Shown here: piece after piece, positions 6,018 to 13,076 of the stretch
Position numbering within the stretch: the first letter of the stretch is position 1
Layout: the number at the start of each line of letters is the position of its first letter
Assembly (NCBI GenBank): GCA_023461435.1
Contig: JAEYLC010000019.1
Span: 1-20,763, forward strand
Source: Bacillota bacterium
GTDB taxonomy: Bacteria; Bacillota; Clostridia; Christensenellales; SZUA-584
Direction: 5' to 3'
DNA length: 20,763 nucleotides
Notes under the pieces: model-generated
Told to the model about the DNA's origin: nothing
The model's database searches: none
Seen by the model: only the letters and a program-made list of their open reading frames with translations
Program-made: the position numbers and the translations under genes

Positions 6018-6427
6018 TGTCCCAACTCCTCCCCATATGTGTCGCACAGTTCCTGAGGCATATATATGGTAAGCCTCATCTCATACGGCTGCGGAAACAT
6101 GCCGAAAAATTCCGCCGGGAACGGCGTTTCGGTCACGGTCAGCACACCGTCCCGCACGCGCACATCCACCACATCGTCCATATTGACAGGCCCCGGCAGC
6201 CACGCTTTGGCGTAAGCTTCCACATGGGCTGTTTCGGACGGCACCACTGTGACCTGAGCGGCGACTGTCTCGAGCTGCAGCTTACCAAACGGCTCATCCA
6301 CAGCGTAATCCTTCGTGGCCTCATGCGACATGAGCTCGCCCGAGCCCATGATGTAGCCCATCGTCACGGCTGCGCCGCACAAGCCGACAATGAACAGTAT
6401 CAGCAGCAGCTTCGTCATCTTTTTCAT
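6014..6427 (-). CDS. Short DUF4097-like membrane-anchored protein, C-terminally truncated
   Basis: A 137-residue protein. An N-terminal hydrophobic segment (residues 5-28, KLLLILFIVGLCGAAVTMGY) is followed by an extracytoplasmic beta-rich part (FGKLQLETVAAQVTVVPSE, VRDGVLTVTET, MRLTIYMPQEL) of the DUF4097 adhesin-like type found in PadR/DUF1700 operons. Family members usually carry a beta-helix of 200 or more residues; this one stops just after the strand that would continue into it. The stop TGA overlaps the next gene's ATG. Start ATG 6427 overlaps the DUF1700 stop as ATGA and has AAGGAGGA upstream. It may be a naturally short form or a deletion product that brought the SDR genes into the operon. 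Confidence 0.65.
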   Translation of the reverse strand: MKKMTKLLLILFIVGLCGAAVTMGYIMGSGELMSHEATKDYAVDEPFGKLQLETVAAQVTVVPSETAHVEAYAKAWLPGPVNMDDVVDVRVRDGVLTVTETPFPAEFFGMFPQPYEMRLTIYMPQELCDTYGEELGQ

Positions 6428-6984
6428 ACGGCTTCCTCCTTGTCAAGGCGCATGATGCGCCGTGCGAGCAGCGGCATGCGCCCAAGGCTCAGCTTCCACA
6501 GCTTCGCGCTGACCTTCATCGCCAGCAGCCCGCCGGGCGCAAAGATGAACGCCGCAAAAAATGCGAGCACCGCGAACGAAGCATGCGCATTCCCGATATC
6601 CGCCGCCATCAGCACGAGGCTCCCAAGCCCCATGAGCACGAGCGCCGCCGCCGCCGCGAACAGGCAGGCCAGCACCGAAAGGCTCACAAAGTAAAGGCTG
6701 CCCACCAGTAATCCGCCGCCCGCCTTGTAGCTCAGCGCCGCCCCGAGCATGCGCAGCGTATCCCCAAAGCCGCTCGACGCGTGGGCCGCGTCCGCCGTGC
6801 TTTGCATCACATGCATTTTGGCAAGCTGCCGCGGGTCTCCGAGCGCCGCCGCCACCTCCTGCTCCGTCTTACCCGCTTCAAGCCCCGCCTCAAAATGCTC
6901 GCGGTAGTCATCCGCAATATCCTGTTTTTCCTGAGCGCTCATATGCTTGAGCGAGCGCATCAGCGTTTTTAAAAACTCATCCAT
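6424..6984 (-). CDS. DUF1700 (HAAS domain) membrane protein
   Basis: A 186-residue protein. The N-terminal HAAS-type helical domain (MDEFLKTLMRSLKHMSAQEKQDI, then DYREHFEAGLEAGKTEQEVAAALGDPRQLAK) is followed by two or three membrane segments (about residues 80-160, rich in Leu/Ala/Phe). This is the usual partner of PadR regulators and DUF4097 proteins in Firmicutes; its molecular role is not established. ATG 6984 has GGAGGA in front of it, supplied by the PadR gene, and overlaps that gene's stop by 8 bases. Upstream in-frame codons without a ribosome site were not used. Confidence 0.85.
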   Translation of the reverse strand: MDEFLKTLMRSLKHMSAQEKQDIADDYREHFEAGLEAGKTEQEVAAALGDPRQLAKMHVMQSTADAAHASSGFGDTLRMLGAALSYKAGGGLLVGSLYFVSLSVLACLFAAAAALVLMGLGSLVLMAADIGNAHASFAVLAFFAAFIFAPGGLLAMKVSAKLWKLSLGRMPLLARRIMRLDKEEAV

Positions 6985-7294
6985 TGTCGTCCTCCATGAT
7001 CTGCCGCACGCTGTCCGCAAACGATACCCACTCCTCGCGCAGCTCGGCTTCGGCCTTCCTGCCCTTGTCCGTCAGCGTGTAATACTTGCGCGGCGGACCG
7101 CCCGATTCGGCCGATATGTACGTGTCGCATAGCCCGTCGCTTTTGAGCTTTCGCAGCAGCGGATACAGCGTTCCTTCCGCAATCTCAATGCGCGAGGATA
7201 TCCTCTCCGCCAGCTCATACCCATACGTGTCCTTCTTTTTGAGCAAGGCGAGTACGCATAGCTCCAAAACGCCTTTTTTAAACTGTGCGTTCAT
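6977..7294 (-). CDS. PadR family transcriptional regulator
   Basis: A 105-residue winged-helix repressor. Residues 1-80 show the PadR pattern: FKKGVLELCVLALLKKKDTYGYELAERI, then IAEGTLYPLLRKLKSDGL and the wing GPPRKYYTLTDKGRK. A short helix follows for dimerization, so it belongs to the small PadR-s2 subfamily. GGGAGGG precedes ATG 7294. It is the first gene of the five-gene minus-strand operon and very likely controls it. The promoter region carries CAGTA/TACTG dyads overlapping the spacer and start region. The ligand is unknown. Confidence 0.95.
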   Translation of the reverse strand: MNAQFKKGVLELCVLALLKKKDTYGYELAERISSRIEIAEGTLYPLLRKLKSDGLCDTYISAESGGPPRKYYTLTDKGRKAEAELREEWVSFADSVRQIMEDDNG

Positions 7295-7321
7295 GAGCCC
7301 TCCCTCTTAGTTTTTGTCCAG

Positions 7322-7378
7322 TACTGTATTATATTCAGTAGATGCTTTGATTCTAGCACGAACTACTGAATAATGCAA
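7322..7378 (-). promoter_or_regulatory. PadR operon promoter with overlapping operator-like dyad
   Basis: On the minus strand: -35 TTGCAT (7378-7373), 17-base spacer, extended -10 TGCTAGAAT (-10 at 7355-7350). TATTCAGTAG (7332-7341) and CTACTGAATA (7363-7372) form a perfect 10-bp inverted repeat; one arm lies in the spacer, the other just past the -10. A third half-site TACTG is at 7322-7326. A repressor bound here would block polymerase; PadR is the obvious candidate. Confidence 0.6.
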
Positions 7379-7465
7379 TATAGTTTTTGACGCATTAATC
7401 ACAATTTTTTGAGCAGATGAATAGTTTAAATTAAGCCTTTATACTTTAAGGTGGTGATTGATTAC

Positions 7466-7777
7466 ATGAATGATAACTGCTTCAAGCTCCTGCTGCTGCT
7501 CAGCTGTCTGAATGGCTGCGGCCCTTGCGGATGCTTTGACGGCTGCGGCTGCGGGCCGTGTAATTCCTGCGGACCATGCAACTCCTGCGGGCCGTGCGGC
7601 GATAACTGCCGGTGCTGCGGCGGCCCCTGCGGATGGGGCGCGGGCAGCTGCCGGTGCTGCGGCGGCCCCTGCGGCAATTCCTTTGGCTTCCTTGGCTTTA
7701 ACCGTGGCGGCGGCCCTTGCGGCGGCTTCGGCGGTGGCTTTGGCTGGAATGGCTGCGGCCCTTGGGGGCGATGCTGA
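7466..7777 (+). CDS. Small Cys/Gly-rich repetitive protein of unknown function
   Basis: A 103-residue protein with 23 cysteines and very many glycines. A short hydrophobic start (FKLLLLLSC) is followed by repeats: GCGPC, NSCGPC twice, then RCCGGPCG twice in a longer unit (NCRCCGGPCGW, SCRCCGGPCGN), and a Phe/Gly-rich tail (FGFLGFNRGGGPCGGFGGGFGWNGCG). No known domain is recognised. Start ATG 7466 follows AAGGTGGTGATT, close to the ideal anti-16S sequence; the frame is open from GTG 7451, but that lies within the ribosome site. Composition suits a disulfide-cross-linked structural or spore-surface protein or a metal-binding protein; none of these is shown. It is divergent from the PadR operon and ends before a bidirectional terminator. 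Confidence 0.7.
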   Translation: MNDNCFKLLLLLSCLNGCGPCGCFDGCGCGPCNSCGPCNSCGPCGDNCRCCGGPCGWGAGSCRCCGGPCGNSFGFLGFNRGGGPCGGFGGGFGWNGCGPWGRC

Positions 7778-7868
7778 TACACGACGGTGACAAGAAAATA
7801 ACGTACCGTACCCCTCGTTTGCCGACTTTGCCGGTAACAGACGAATGAACCTCTTCCAATAAACACAA

Positions 7869-7907
7869 AACGCCCCGCTTGCGTGCCACGGCATCGAGCG
7901 GGGCGTT
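7869..7907. terminator. Bidirectional intrinsic terminator
   Basis: AACGCCCCGCT (7869-7879) pairs exactly with AGCGGGGCGTT (7897-7907). Plus strand continues TTTATTCG, minus strand TTTTGTGTTTATT. It separates the convergent Cys-rich gene and NYN gene. Confidence 0.75.
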
Positions 7908-7939
7908 TATTCGCTTATTAGTGAGAAAACTTTATATGA

Positions 7940-8695
7940 TCATTTTTTAGATTCCTTGATACGCACATACTTGTGCACGTTGTTGGGACTGCTGGTCTTG
8001 CGCGATTGGATTTCAAACTGCTTGAGCGATGAAACAAAAGGCGTCAGCTTGGAAAAGCCGTAGTTACGCGTATCAAAATCGGGGTAGCGCTTGTTCAGCA
8101 CCTTGCCGACCTGCCCTAAATACGCCCAGCCGTCTTCATCAGAGCTCTCGGTGATAATCACCTTGAGCGCTTCGATAATCTCCTCCCTGCTCGCCATGCC
8201 TTCCTTCGGCGCAGCTTTGCCGTTGCCGCTTAGCGGCTCCTCTTTTTCGGCGGGCGCGGGCGTAGTTAGCACCTCAAGATATTTAAAAATCTCGCAAGCG
8301 GAAATAAACGCGGTGGGCGTTTTCTTTTCGCCCATGCCGATCACGAACATGCCCGATTCGCGCAGCCGCGCGGCGAGGCGCGTGAAGTCGCTGTCACTTG
8401 ACACGATGCAGAACGCCTCAACATTTCCCGAGTACAATATGTCCATCGCGTCGATGATCAGCGCGGCGTCCGTCGCGTTTTTGCCTGTGGTATAGCTGTA
8501 CTGCTGTATCGGCGTGATCGAGTTCGCGAGCAGCACACTCTTCCACGACGCAAGCTGGGGCTTGGTCCAGTCGCCGTAGATGCGTTTGTATGTCGGCGTC
8601 CCGTGATTTGATATCTCGTCGAGTATCGCCTTTATGTATTTGTCCGACACGTTGTCCGCGTCAATAAGCACCGCGATTCGTTTGTCGTTTTCCAT
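7940..8695 (-). CDS. NYN domain protein with C-terminal LOTUS/OST-HTH domain
   Basis: A 251-residue protein. The N-terminal NYN (PIN-like) domain has VLIDADN (D12, D14), a mid-domain aspartate pair (ATDAALIIDAM, D76/D82) and VSSDSDF (D101, D103), the acidic metal site of NYN nucleases such as LabA/MARF1. A linker rich in Pro/Glu follows, then a LOTUS/OST-HTH domain (about 168-235: SREEIIEALKVIITESSDEDG, then LGQVGKVLNKRYPDFD, and YGFSKLTPFV), known to bind RNA such as G-quadruplexes. The likely role is RNA cleavage or handling. ATG 8695 has GAGGAC upstream; ATG 8716 is in frame but has a poor ribosome site. It is monocistronic. Confidence 0.85.
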   Translation of the reverse strand: MENDKRIAVLIDADNVSDKYIKAILDEISNHGTPTYKRIYGDWTKPQLASWKSVLLANSITPIQQYSYTTGKNATDAALIIDAMDILYSGNVEAFCIVSSDSDFTRLAARLRESGMFVIGMGEKKTPTAFISACEIFKYLEVLTTPAPAEKEEPLSGNGKAAPKEGMASREEIIEALKVIITESSDEDGWAYLGQVGKVLNKRYPDFDTRNYGFSKLTPFVSSLKQFEIQSRKTSSPNNVHKYVRIKESKK

Positions 8696-8766
8696 GTCTG
8701 TCCTCAATTCATCCAAGTTTTATGCTTTATTATACCTTTAATATGGATTGTCAACAAGTGATGCGG

Positions 8767-9726
8767 CTAAGTTCGTGAACGGCTGCCGCGCTGAACCATA
8801 AACGCGGGTGTGAGAATCGCAGCCGTCAGTATACATTGCAACACAAATGAATAGAACGAACTGAGATTGATTAAACTGCATATGTTGGATATTAAACTCC
8901 AATTCAGAGCGGCCAGCAGAGCGCATATCACGGGTATGAAGCGGATTCTTGCAGACCGGTTGATATAGATGGCCCCTGCAATAAACAGCAGATATAAAGC
9001 GCTGCCTGATTCGCCGAGCATCGGGCTGCCCATATGCAGCCTCATCACAAGATAACAGGCCGCCATCGAAAACAGCAGGCCGCTGGCTGCGTAAGCCGTG
9101 AAAACAAGACGCTTTTGTATTTGCCCCTCACCGCCAAGCCTTGTGAAATAAAGCAGTCCCAAAACCAGTGCCAGTGCAGTCAAAAACGAAATCAACCCAG
9201 CCACCGTCACATCCATGCCCAGGCTTTCCGCCACGACCGGCCTGCCGTCCCAAAAGCCCTTCGCACCCGAGCCAATCAGAAGCGACACGCCGAAGGTGAC
9301 GGCCGCCGAGACGATCATCGTCAGCACCGCGGACGGAATGCGTATGAACATATTCGCCGTACCATTTACCGATCCCACAGCAAGCCCGATTGCGAGAGCA
9401 ATAATCAGCCCCGGCACAGCCATATTCTCACTCGCGAAATGCGCGAACACCCACGAAGCCGCGGCGAAAACTGCGCCTGCCGACAAGTCGATGCCTTTCA
9501 CACGCGCCGAAAGCGCCAGAGCGAGCGCCATGATCAAATACGGAACGCTTAGTCTGATCAAGTTCACACAGTTCATGGGGTTAAAAAATACAGGTACGGC
9601 AATAGCCGCGACCACCATCAGAATCGCGAATAACAAAAGCTGCAGGATAAGCCCCAAATATGTATCCGAGAAGGTCGTTTTGGTATAGCTGCCGCCAATG
9701 CTTGAAGAAATAGGAGTCTTGGTCAT
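8767..9726 (-). CDS. ABC sugar-type permease, RbsC/BPD_transp_2 family (orphan)
   Basis: A 319-residue polytopic membrane protein with about 8-10 hydrophobic segments. Family marks are VPYLIMALALALSARVKGIDLSAGAVFA (the GIDLSvG motif of RbsC-type permeases) and GSVNGTANMFIRIPSAVLTMIVSA. Such permeases work with a double-domain ATPase (RbsA-like) and a periplasmic-type binding protein to import sugars, nucleosides or similar solutes. Neither partner is present: neighbours are the NYN gene and aroE. The loop near residue 155 (GSGAKGFWDGRPV) is also typical. Start ATG 9726 follows GGAGG. The substrate cannot be told. Confidence 0.82.
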   Translation of the reverse strand: MTKTPISSSIGGSYTKTTFSDTYLGLILQLLLFAILMVVAAIAVPVFFNPMNCVNLIRLSVPYLIMALALALSARVKGIDLSAGAVFAAASWVFAHFASENMAVPGLIIALAIGLAVGSVNGTANMFIRIPSAVLTMIVSAAVTFGVSLLIGSGAKGFWDGRPVVAESLGMDVTVAGLISFLTALALVLGLLYFTRLGGEGQIQKRLVFTAYAASGLLFSMAACYLVMRLHMGSPMLGESGSALYLLFIAGAIYINRSARIRFIPVICALLAALNWSLISNICSLINLSSFYSFVLQCILTAAILTPAFMVQRGSRSRT

Positions 9727-9845
9727 GGTTCCGCCTCCGTCATTTATTGTGCAGGTAATAATGTATCATACTGAAATAATTGCGCCGTCATATGTAACGC
9801 TCCGCAGCGGTCCTGTCGGCGTGCTCTATGGATATAATTATCGGC

Positions 9846-10703
9846 TCAGACGATGCCGAATTCTTTTTTGAGCGCGTCCTCCATCACCTTCGCGGACGCT
9901 TCTTTTCCCGTCCACATCTTGAAGCCCAGCGTACCCTGATTCACAAGCATTGTGAGGCCGTCAAACGTCCTCGCGCCGATCTTCTGCGCTTCCTGCAAAA
10001 ACAGCGTGTTCGGGTGATTCAGTATCACGTCGCAGACCACCATATCCTTATTCAGCGTTGCGTAATCGATATCCGGCTTTTGGTCGGTATCCGGATACAG
10101 CCCGATCGAGGTGCAGTTGACGAGTATGCCGGTATCCGAAGGCACCGCATAGGCCTTGTCCCACAGCGTCATATCGGCTTTCGCCGGTGTTTTTTCGTTG
10201 ATGAGCTTCACAAGCTCCTCGCCGCGCTGCTCGCTCCTGTTTACGATGCGGATGTGGCTGATGCCCGCCATGGCGAGCTCTACGGCGACCGCGCGCGCGG
10301 CGCCGCCCGCGCCAAGCAGCACGGCGTTTTGGCCTTCGAGCTTCACGCCGCCGTCCCGAAGCGCCTTCATAAACCCTTTGCCGTCCGTGTTCTCGCCATA
10401 GAGCAGGCCGTCCTTCACATACACGGTGTTCACAGCGCCCATCAGCGCCGCGTCACTTGCGACCACATCAAGATACTGAAGCACCTGCACCTTGTGCGGA
10501 ATCGTCAGATTGATGCCCCTGAAGTTCATGGCCTTGATGCCCTTGATCGCGTCACCAAGATCCTCCGGCTTCACCTTGATCGTAAGATACCGGTAAGGCA
10601 GGCCGAGCGCCTCAAACGCCGCCTGCTGCATCGCCACGGTAGGATTTTCATCGACCGGACACCCGAAAACGCCAACAAGCTCTTCACGATAGCTTTTGCT
10701 CAT
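9846..10703 (-). CDS. aroE: Shikimate dehydrogenase family protein (AroE-like, divergent substrate site)
   Basis: A 285-residue protein of normal AroE length. The substrate domain has catalytic K71 in NLTIPHK and D107 in GENTDGKGF, with GAVNT before it. The NADP(H) Rossmann domain has LGAGGAARAV and NRSEQR. The C-terminal MLVNQGTLGFKMWTG is the family's closing helix. AroE reduces 3-dehydroshikimate to shikimate in aromatic amino acid synthesis. The N-terminal shikimate-gripping motif, usually HSLSP, reads ENPTV here (N20, T22 replace both serines), so the substrate may differ (AroE-like or quinate-type). ATG 10703 has GGAGG 8 bases upstream; ATG 10718 has none. No other aro gene is nearby. 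Confidence 0.85.
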   Translation of the reverse strand: MSKSYREELVGVFGCPVDENPTVAMQQAAFEALGLPYRYLTIKVKPEDLGDAIKGIKAMNFRGINLTIPHKVQVLQYLDVVASDAALMGAVNTVYVKDGLLYGENTDGKGFMKALRDGGVKLEGQNAVLLGAGGAARAVAVELAMAGISHIRIVNRSEQRGEELVKLINEKTPAKADMTLWDKAYAVPSDTGILVNCTSIGLYPDTDQKPDIDYATLNKDMVVCDVILNHPNTLFLQEAQKIGARTFDGLTMLVNQGTLGFKMWTGKEASAKVMEDALKKEFGIV

Positions 10704-10763
10704 GCGAATATCCTCCATTTTCGTTTCTTGTATGTATGACCAATGTTTTGATCTGTGTCTCTT

Positions 10764-11591
10764 TTACGGCGTCTTTATATCCTGCGGCTCTTTCTGCGCG
10801 CTTTTCTCAGCCGCTTCACGATCTGCCTTGGCTAAAATCATATCCGCCGGTACGCCGCGTTTCTTGTTGATAAAATAGAGCAGGACGGCACCGAGCACGA
10901 AGAAAATGGATATCAGCTGCGAGGTGGAAAGCACGCCGATGCTCCCGCGGTTATCGTTTCTGAAAATCTCGATCACGAAACGTCCGACACCGTACAGCAG
11001 CAAATAAAGTGCCCCCACATTGCCCTTAATCTTGCTCTTCCTTGCGTACAGCACAAGAATCAGCCCGATAAGAAAATCGCCCGCCGATGAGAAAAGCTGT
11101 GTCGGCAGCAGCGGGATACCCGCCGGGGCAATGCTGCCTTCCGGGAAAATGACGCCGAGAAAGCTGCTTTCACAGCCATAACAGCAGCCCGCGAGAAAGC
11201 AGCCGATCCTGCCGAACCCTTGCGCCACAGCCACAGCCGGTATCGTAAGATCGAAATAACTCATGAAGCTGATTTTCTTTTTGTGACAATAAACCACGGC
11301 TGCCGCGACGCCGCCGATGATGCCCCCATATACGACAAAGCCCTCAGAGCCGAGCACCTGCAAGGGATTCGCAAAGAACGCTTTATATTCAACGATCACA
11401 TACAAAAGCTTTGCGCCGAGAAAGCCGAATATCATCGCAAGCAGCGCAATGTCGATGATCGCTTCCTTCTTAAGCCTATAGGCCTTCGCCCTGTAATAGC
11501 TCATCACAATCGCGGCGGCAAAGCCGATGGCGATCATAACGCCGTAAGAATGAATGGTCAGACTCCCGATTGAAAACAGATCGTTATACAT
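10764..11591 (-). CDS. lgt: Prolipoprotein diacylglyceryl transferase
   Basis: A 275-residue integral membrane enzyme that moves diacylglycerol from phosphatidylglycerol to the lipobox cysteine of prolipoproteins. Seen are HSYGVMIAIGF (H14), YGGIIGG (88-94) and QGFGRIGCFLAGCCYG (R128 is the essential arginine of the Lgt signature), then GVGRFVIEIFRNDNRG near the end, with about seven membrane segments. The tail after residue 250 is charged (ADREAAEKSAQKEPQ) and extra to the core. AGGGAG precedes ATG 11591. It would modify lipoproteins such as the CotH protein encoded at 14749. Confidence 0.96.
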   Translation of the reverse strand: MYNDLFSIGSLTIHSYGVMIAIGFAAAIVMSYYRAKAYRLKKEAIIDIALLAMIFGFLGAKLLYVIVEYKAFFANPLQVLGSEGFVVYGGIIGGVAAAVVYCHKKKISFMSYFDLTIPAVAVAQGFGRIGCFLAGCCYGCESSFLGVIFPEGSIAPAGIPLLPTQLFSSAGDFLIGLILVLYARKSKIKGNVGALYLLLYGVGRFVIEIFRNDNRGSIGVLSTSQLISIFFVLGAVLLYFINKKRGVPADMILAKADREAAEKSAQKEPQDIKTP

Positions 11592-11621
11592 CTTTTCTCC
11601 CTATATACTTGTAATGAAATA

Positions 11622-11650
11622 ACAATACCATGTTTGCCGGCCAAACTCAA
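11622..11650 (-). promoter_or_regulatory. Probable lgt promoter
   Basis: On the minus strand, TTGAGT (11650-11645), a 17-base spacer and TATTGT (11627-11622), 31 bases before the lgt start codon. Confidence 0.45.
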
Positions 11651-11697
11651 ATATAGCCGCTTGTCAAGCTTATCGGGCAATGGGGAATAAATGAAAA

Positions 11698-11720
11698 AGC
11701 CCGACTCAATATCGGGTCCA
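11698..11720 (-). terminator. Hairpin with T-run, minus strand
   Basis: On the minus strand, CCCGATATTGAGTCGGG is followed by CTTTTTCATTT. It would end transcripts from the C_GCAxxG gene at 12338, but lies on the far side of the 121-bp hairpin repeat. A similar CCCGAT/ATCGGG hairpin lies on the near side (11884-11902). Confidence 0.55.
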
Positions 11721-11738
11721 GCCTGAAAACACCCTGTT

Positions 11739-11859
11739 TGTCATGCTGAGGAGCGGAGCGACGTGACTACGAAGTGGAAAGCATCCCATGTTTAAAGCAT
11801 TTTAACATGGGATGCTTTCCACTTCGTAGTCGACTCGCTATCGCTCACTCAAAATGACA
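11739..11859. repeat. 121-bp palindromic intergenic repeat (MITE-like)
   Basis: An exact 28-bp inverted repeat (11765-11792 against 11804-11831, GACTACGAAGTGGAAAGCAT at its outer part) with an 11-base centre is extended outward by imperfect arms ending in TGTCAT (11739) and ATGACA (11859). The outer arms read TGTCATGCTGAG...GCGGAGCGA, of the kind TGTCATTCTGAGCG seen in dispersed intergenic repeats of many Firmicutes. It fills most of the 318-bp gap between lgt and the C_GCAxxG gene; nothing in it looks coding. Confidence 0.8.
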
Positions 11860-11883
11860 TTTGTTACTTTGTCAGCAACCTGA

Positions 11884-11910
11884 GCCCGATCTTAAATCGG
11901 GTCCTATTTT
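11884..11910 (+). terminator. Hairpin with T-run, plus strand
   Basis: CCCGAT (11885-11890) pairs with ATCGGG (11896-11901) and is followed by TCCTATTTTTA on the plus strand. No plus-strand gene ends here, so it may only be the near-side copy of the hairpin at 11698-11720. Confidence 0.35.
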
Positions 11911-12338
11911 TATAGTAACAATTCTTCTATGATTTCACAGGCATCACGGATAAGACCGGGGCATATACGGTTCACCTGCGCAAGGGCGGTCTTTTGATCA
12001 CCGCTGAGAAAATCCGCTTTGACCAGATCGCGGCAGACCGTTGTCCCGTTTCTTTCTTTGAACCTTTTTGAAAATTCCTGCACGAGCTCATATGTCGTTT
12101 CCTTGGGCTGGTTGTCTCCCTCGCTGCATTTTCCGTGCATAAGGCCGATAAGAAGATACGCGCCGGTCACGGCGCCGCACGTTTCTCCCAATCTTCCCAT
12201 TCCGGCGCCAAAGCCGCACGAAAGCTTCAAAGCTGTCTTTTTATCGAGGCCAAATTCTTCGCAGTACGCCGAAAAGATAGACTGAGCGCAATTGAACCCG
12301 CTGTTAAAGCATTCCACCGCTTCATTTGCTTTGCTCAT
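11910..12338 (-). CDS. C_GCAxxG_C_C family redox-type protein
   Basis: A 142-residue protein. Family marks are C10, FNCAQSIFSAYC (C17, C26), SCGFGAGMGRLGETCGAVTGA (C41, C54), then spaced cysteines near VCRDL and ICPGLI. The name refers to the conserved Cys pattern; a redox or Fe-S-linked role is assumed for the family but not proven. Start ATG 12338 has AAAGGG upstream; ATG 12353 has no ribosome site. The gene stands alone; two hairpins and a palindromic repeat follow it. Confidence 0.88.
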   Translation of the reverse strand: MSKANEAVECFNSGFNCAQSIFSAYCEEFGLDKKTALKLSCGFGAGMGRLGETCGAVTGAYLLIGLMHGKCSEGDNQPKETTYELVQEFSKRFKERNGTTVCRDLVKADFLSGDQKTALAQVNRICPGLIRDACEIIEELLL

Positions 12339-12474
12339 TTTATACCCTTTCATTCCATTATATTTTATATATTTCCAGACAAGTATAATGATAAAAAACC
12401 ACGTTCATCACGCGGCGTAATATCTAATGACCAAGATTCTTTATTTGTATTATAACTGAATATTGTATATGTGT

Positions 12475-12480
12475 TATAAT
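12475..12480 (+). promoter_or_regulatory. Possible -10 box for the ECF operon
   Basis: TATAAT at 12475-12480, 75 bases before the sigma gene start, with no clear -35 at the right distance. The 216-bp gap 12339-12554 is AT-rich and probably holds both divergent promoters. No typical ECF -35 (GGAAC-like) is seen. Confidence 0.25.
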
Positions 12481-12554
12481 TTTCTTGAAATTTTTGAAGT
12501 GTTTTATCATCTTGGGTCGTTATATTAAATAGAGCGGATCAAAGGATGGTGATG

Positions 12555-13076
12555 ATGCATATCAAGGCACAGTTTGAACGCTATGTGGCTCAATATAAGG
12601 GCTTGGTCATCACCGTTTGTCTGGCGATGACCAAGAATTATTTTGATGCGGAGGATTTGGCTCAGGAGACTTTTTTATCAGCCTACCGCAGCCTTGGTCG
12701 GTTTAACGGGGAAAACCCTAAGGCATGGCTGACGGCTATTGCCGTAAACAAATGCAGGGATTACCTGAAAAGCCCGGCGCGGCGCAATCTGCATATATCC
12801 CATGAGGATATGAAAATGCTCGTTGATCCGAACGGAACCCCGGAGGAGCGCGCAGAGATCGATTCCTCCGACAGTTTTGTTCGAAAGCTGTGCGGACGGC
12901 TCAAGGACCCCTATAAAAGCGTGGCGCTGGGCTATTTCTGTGAAGGAAAAAAGCTTTCTGAGATGGCGGCAGAGACGGGACAAAGCCTTAAAACATTGGA
13001 AACAAGGCTTTACCGTTCTAAAAAGCTGTTAAGGGTGCTATGGAGGGAGGGACAGCAAAGTGGGCAATCCGATTGA
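12555..13076 (+). CDS. ECF-type RNA polymerase sigma factor
   Basis: A 173-residue sigma-70-family protein. Region 2 spans about residues 5-70 (YKGLVITVCLAMTKNYFDAEDLAQETFLSAYRSLGRF, then AWLTAIAVNKCRDYLKS; the DAEDLAQETF motif is diagnostic). Region 4 spans about 115-165 (VALGYFCEGKKLSEMAAETGQSLKTLETRLYRSKKLL), the -35-binding HTH. ATG 12555 is placed 8 bases after AAAGGA; ATG 12552 and 12546 are close alternatives. It overlaps the next gene, an anti-sigma-like protein, by 17 bases. It is expected to direct transcription of a small regulon, often its own operon, in response to an envelope signal. Confidence 0.92.
   Translation: MHIKAQFERYVAQYKGLVITVCLAMTKNYFDAEDLAQETFLSAYRSLGRFNGENPKAWLTAIAVNKCRDYLKSPARRNLHISHEDMKMLVDPNGTPEERAEIDSSDSFVRKLCGRLKDPYKSVALGYFCEGKKLSEMAAETGQSLKTLETRLYRSKKLLRVLWREGQQSGQSD

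Noticed and set aside
7439..7894. Ala/Pro-rich frames on the minus strand and in another plus frame opposite the Cys-rich gene
   Set aside because: They are shadows of GC-rich Gly/Cys codons. The Cys frame has the ribosome site and clear repeats.
9828..10739. A 303-codon plus-strand frame over aroE
   Set aside because: Its composition is His/Arg-rich without known motifs and it lies wholly opposite a clear AroE.
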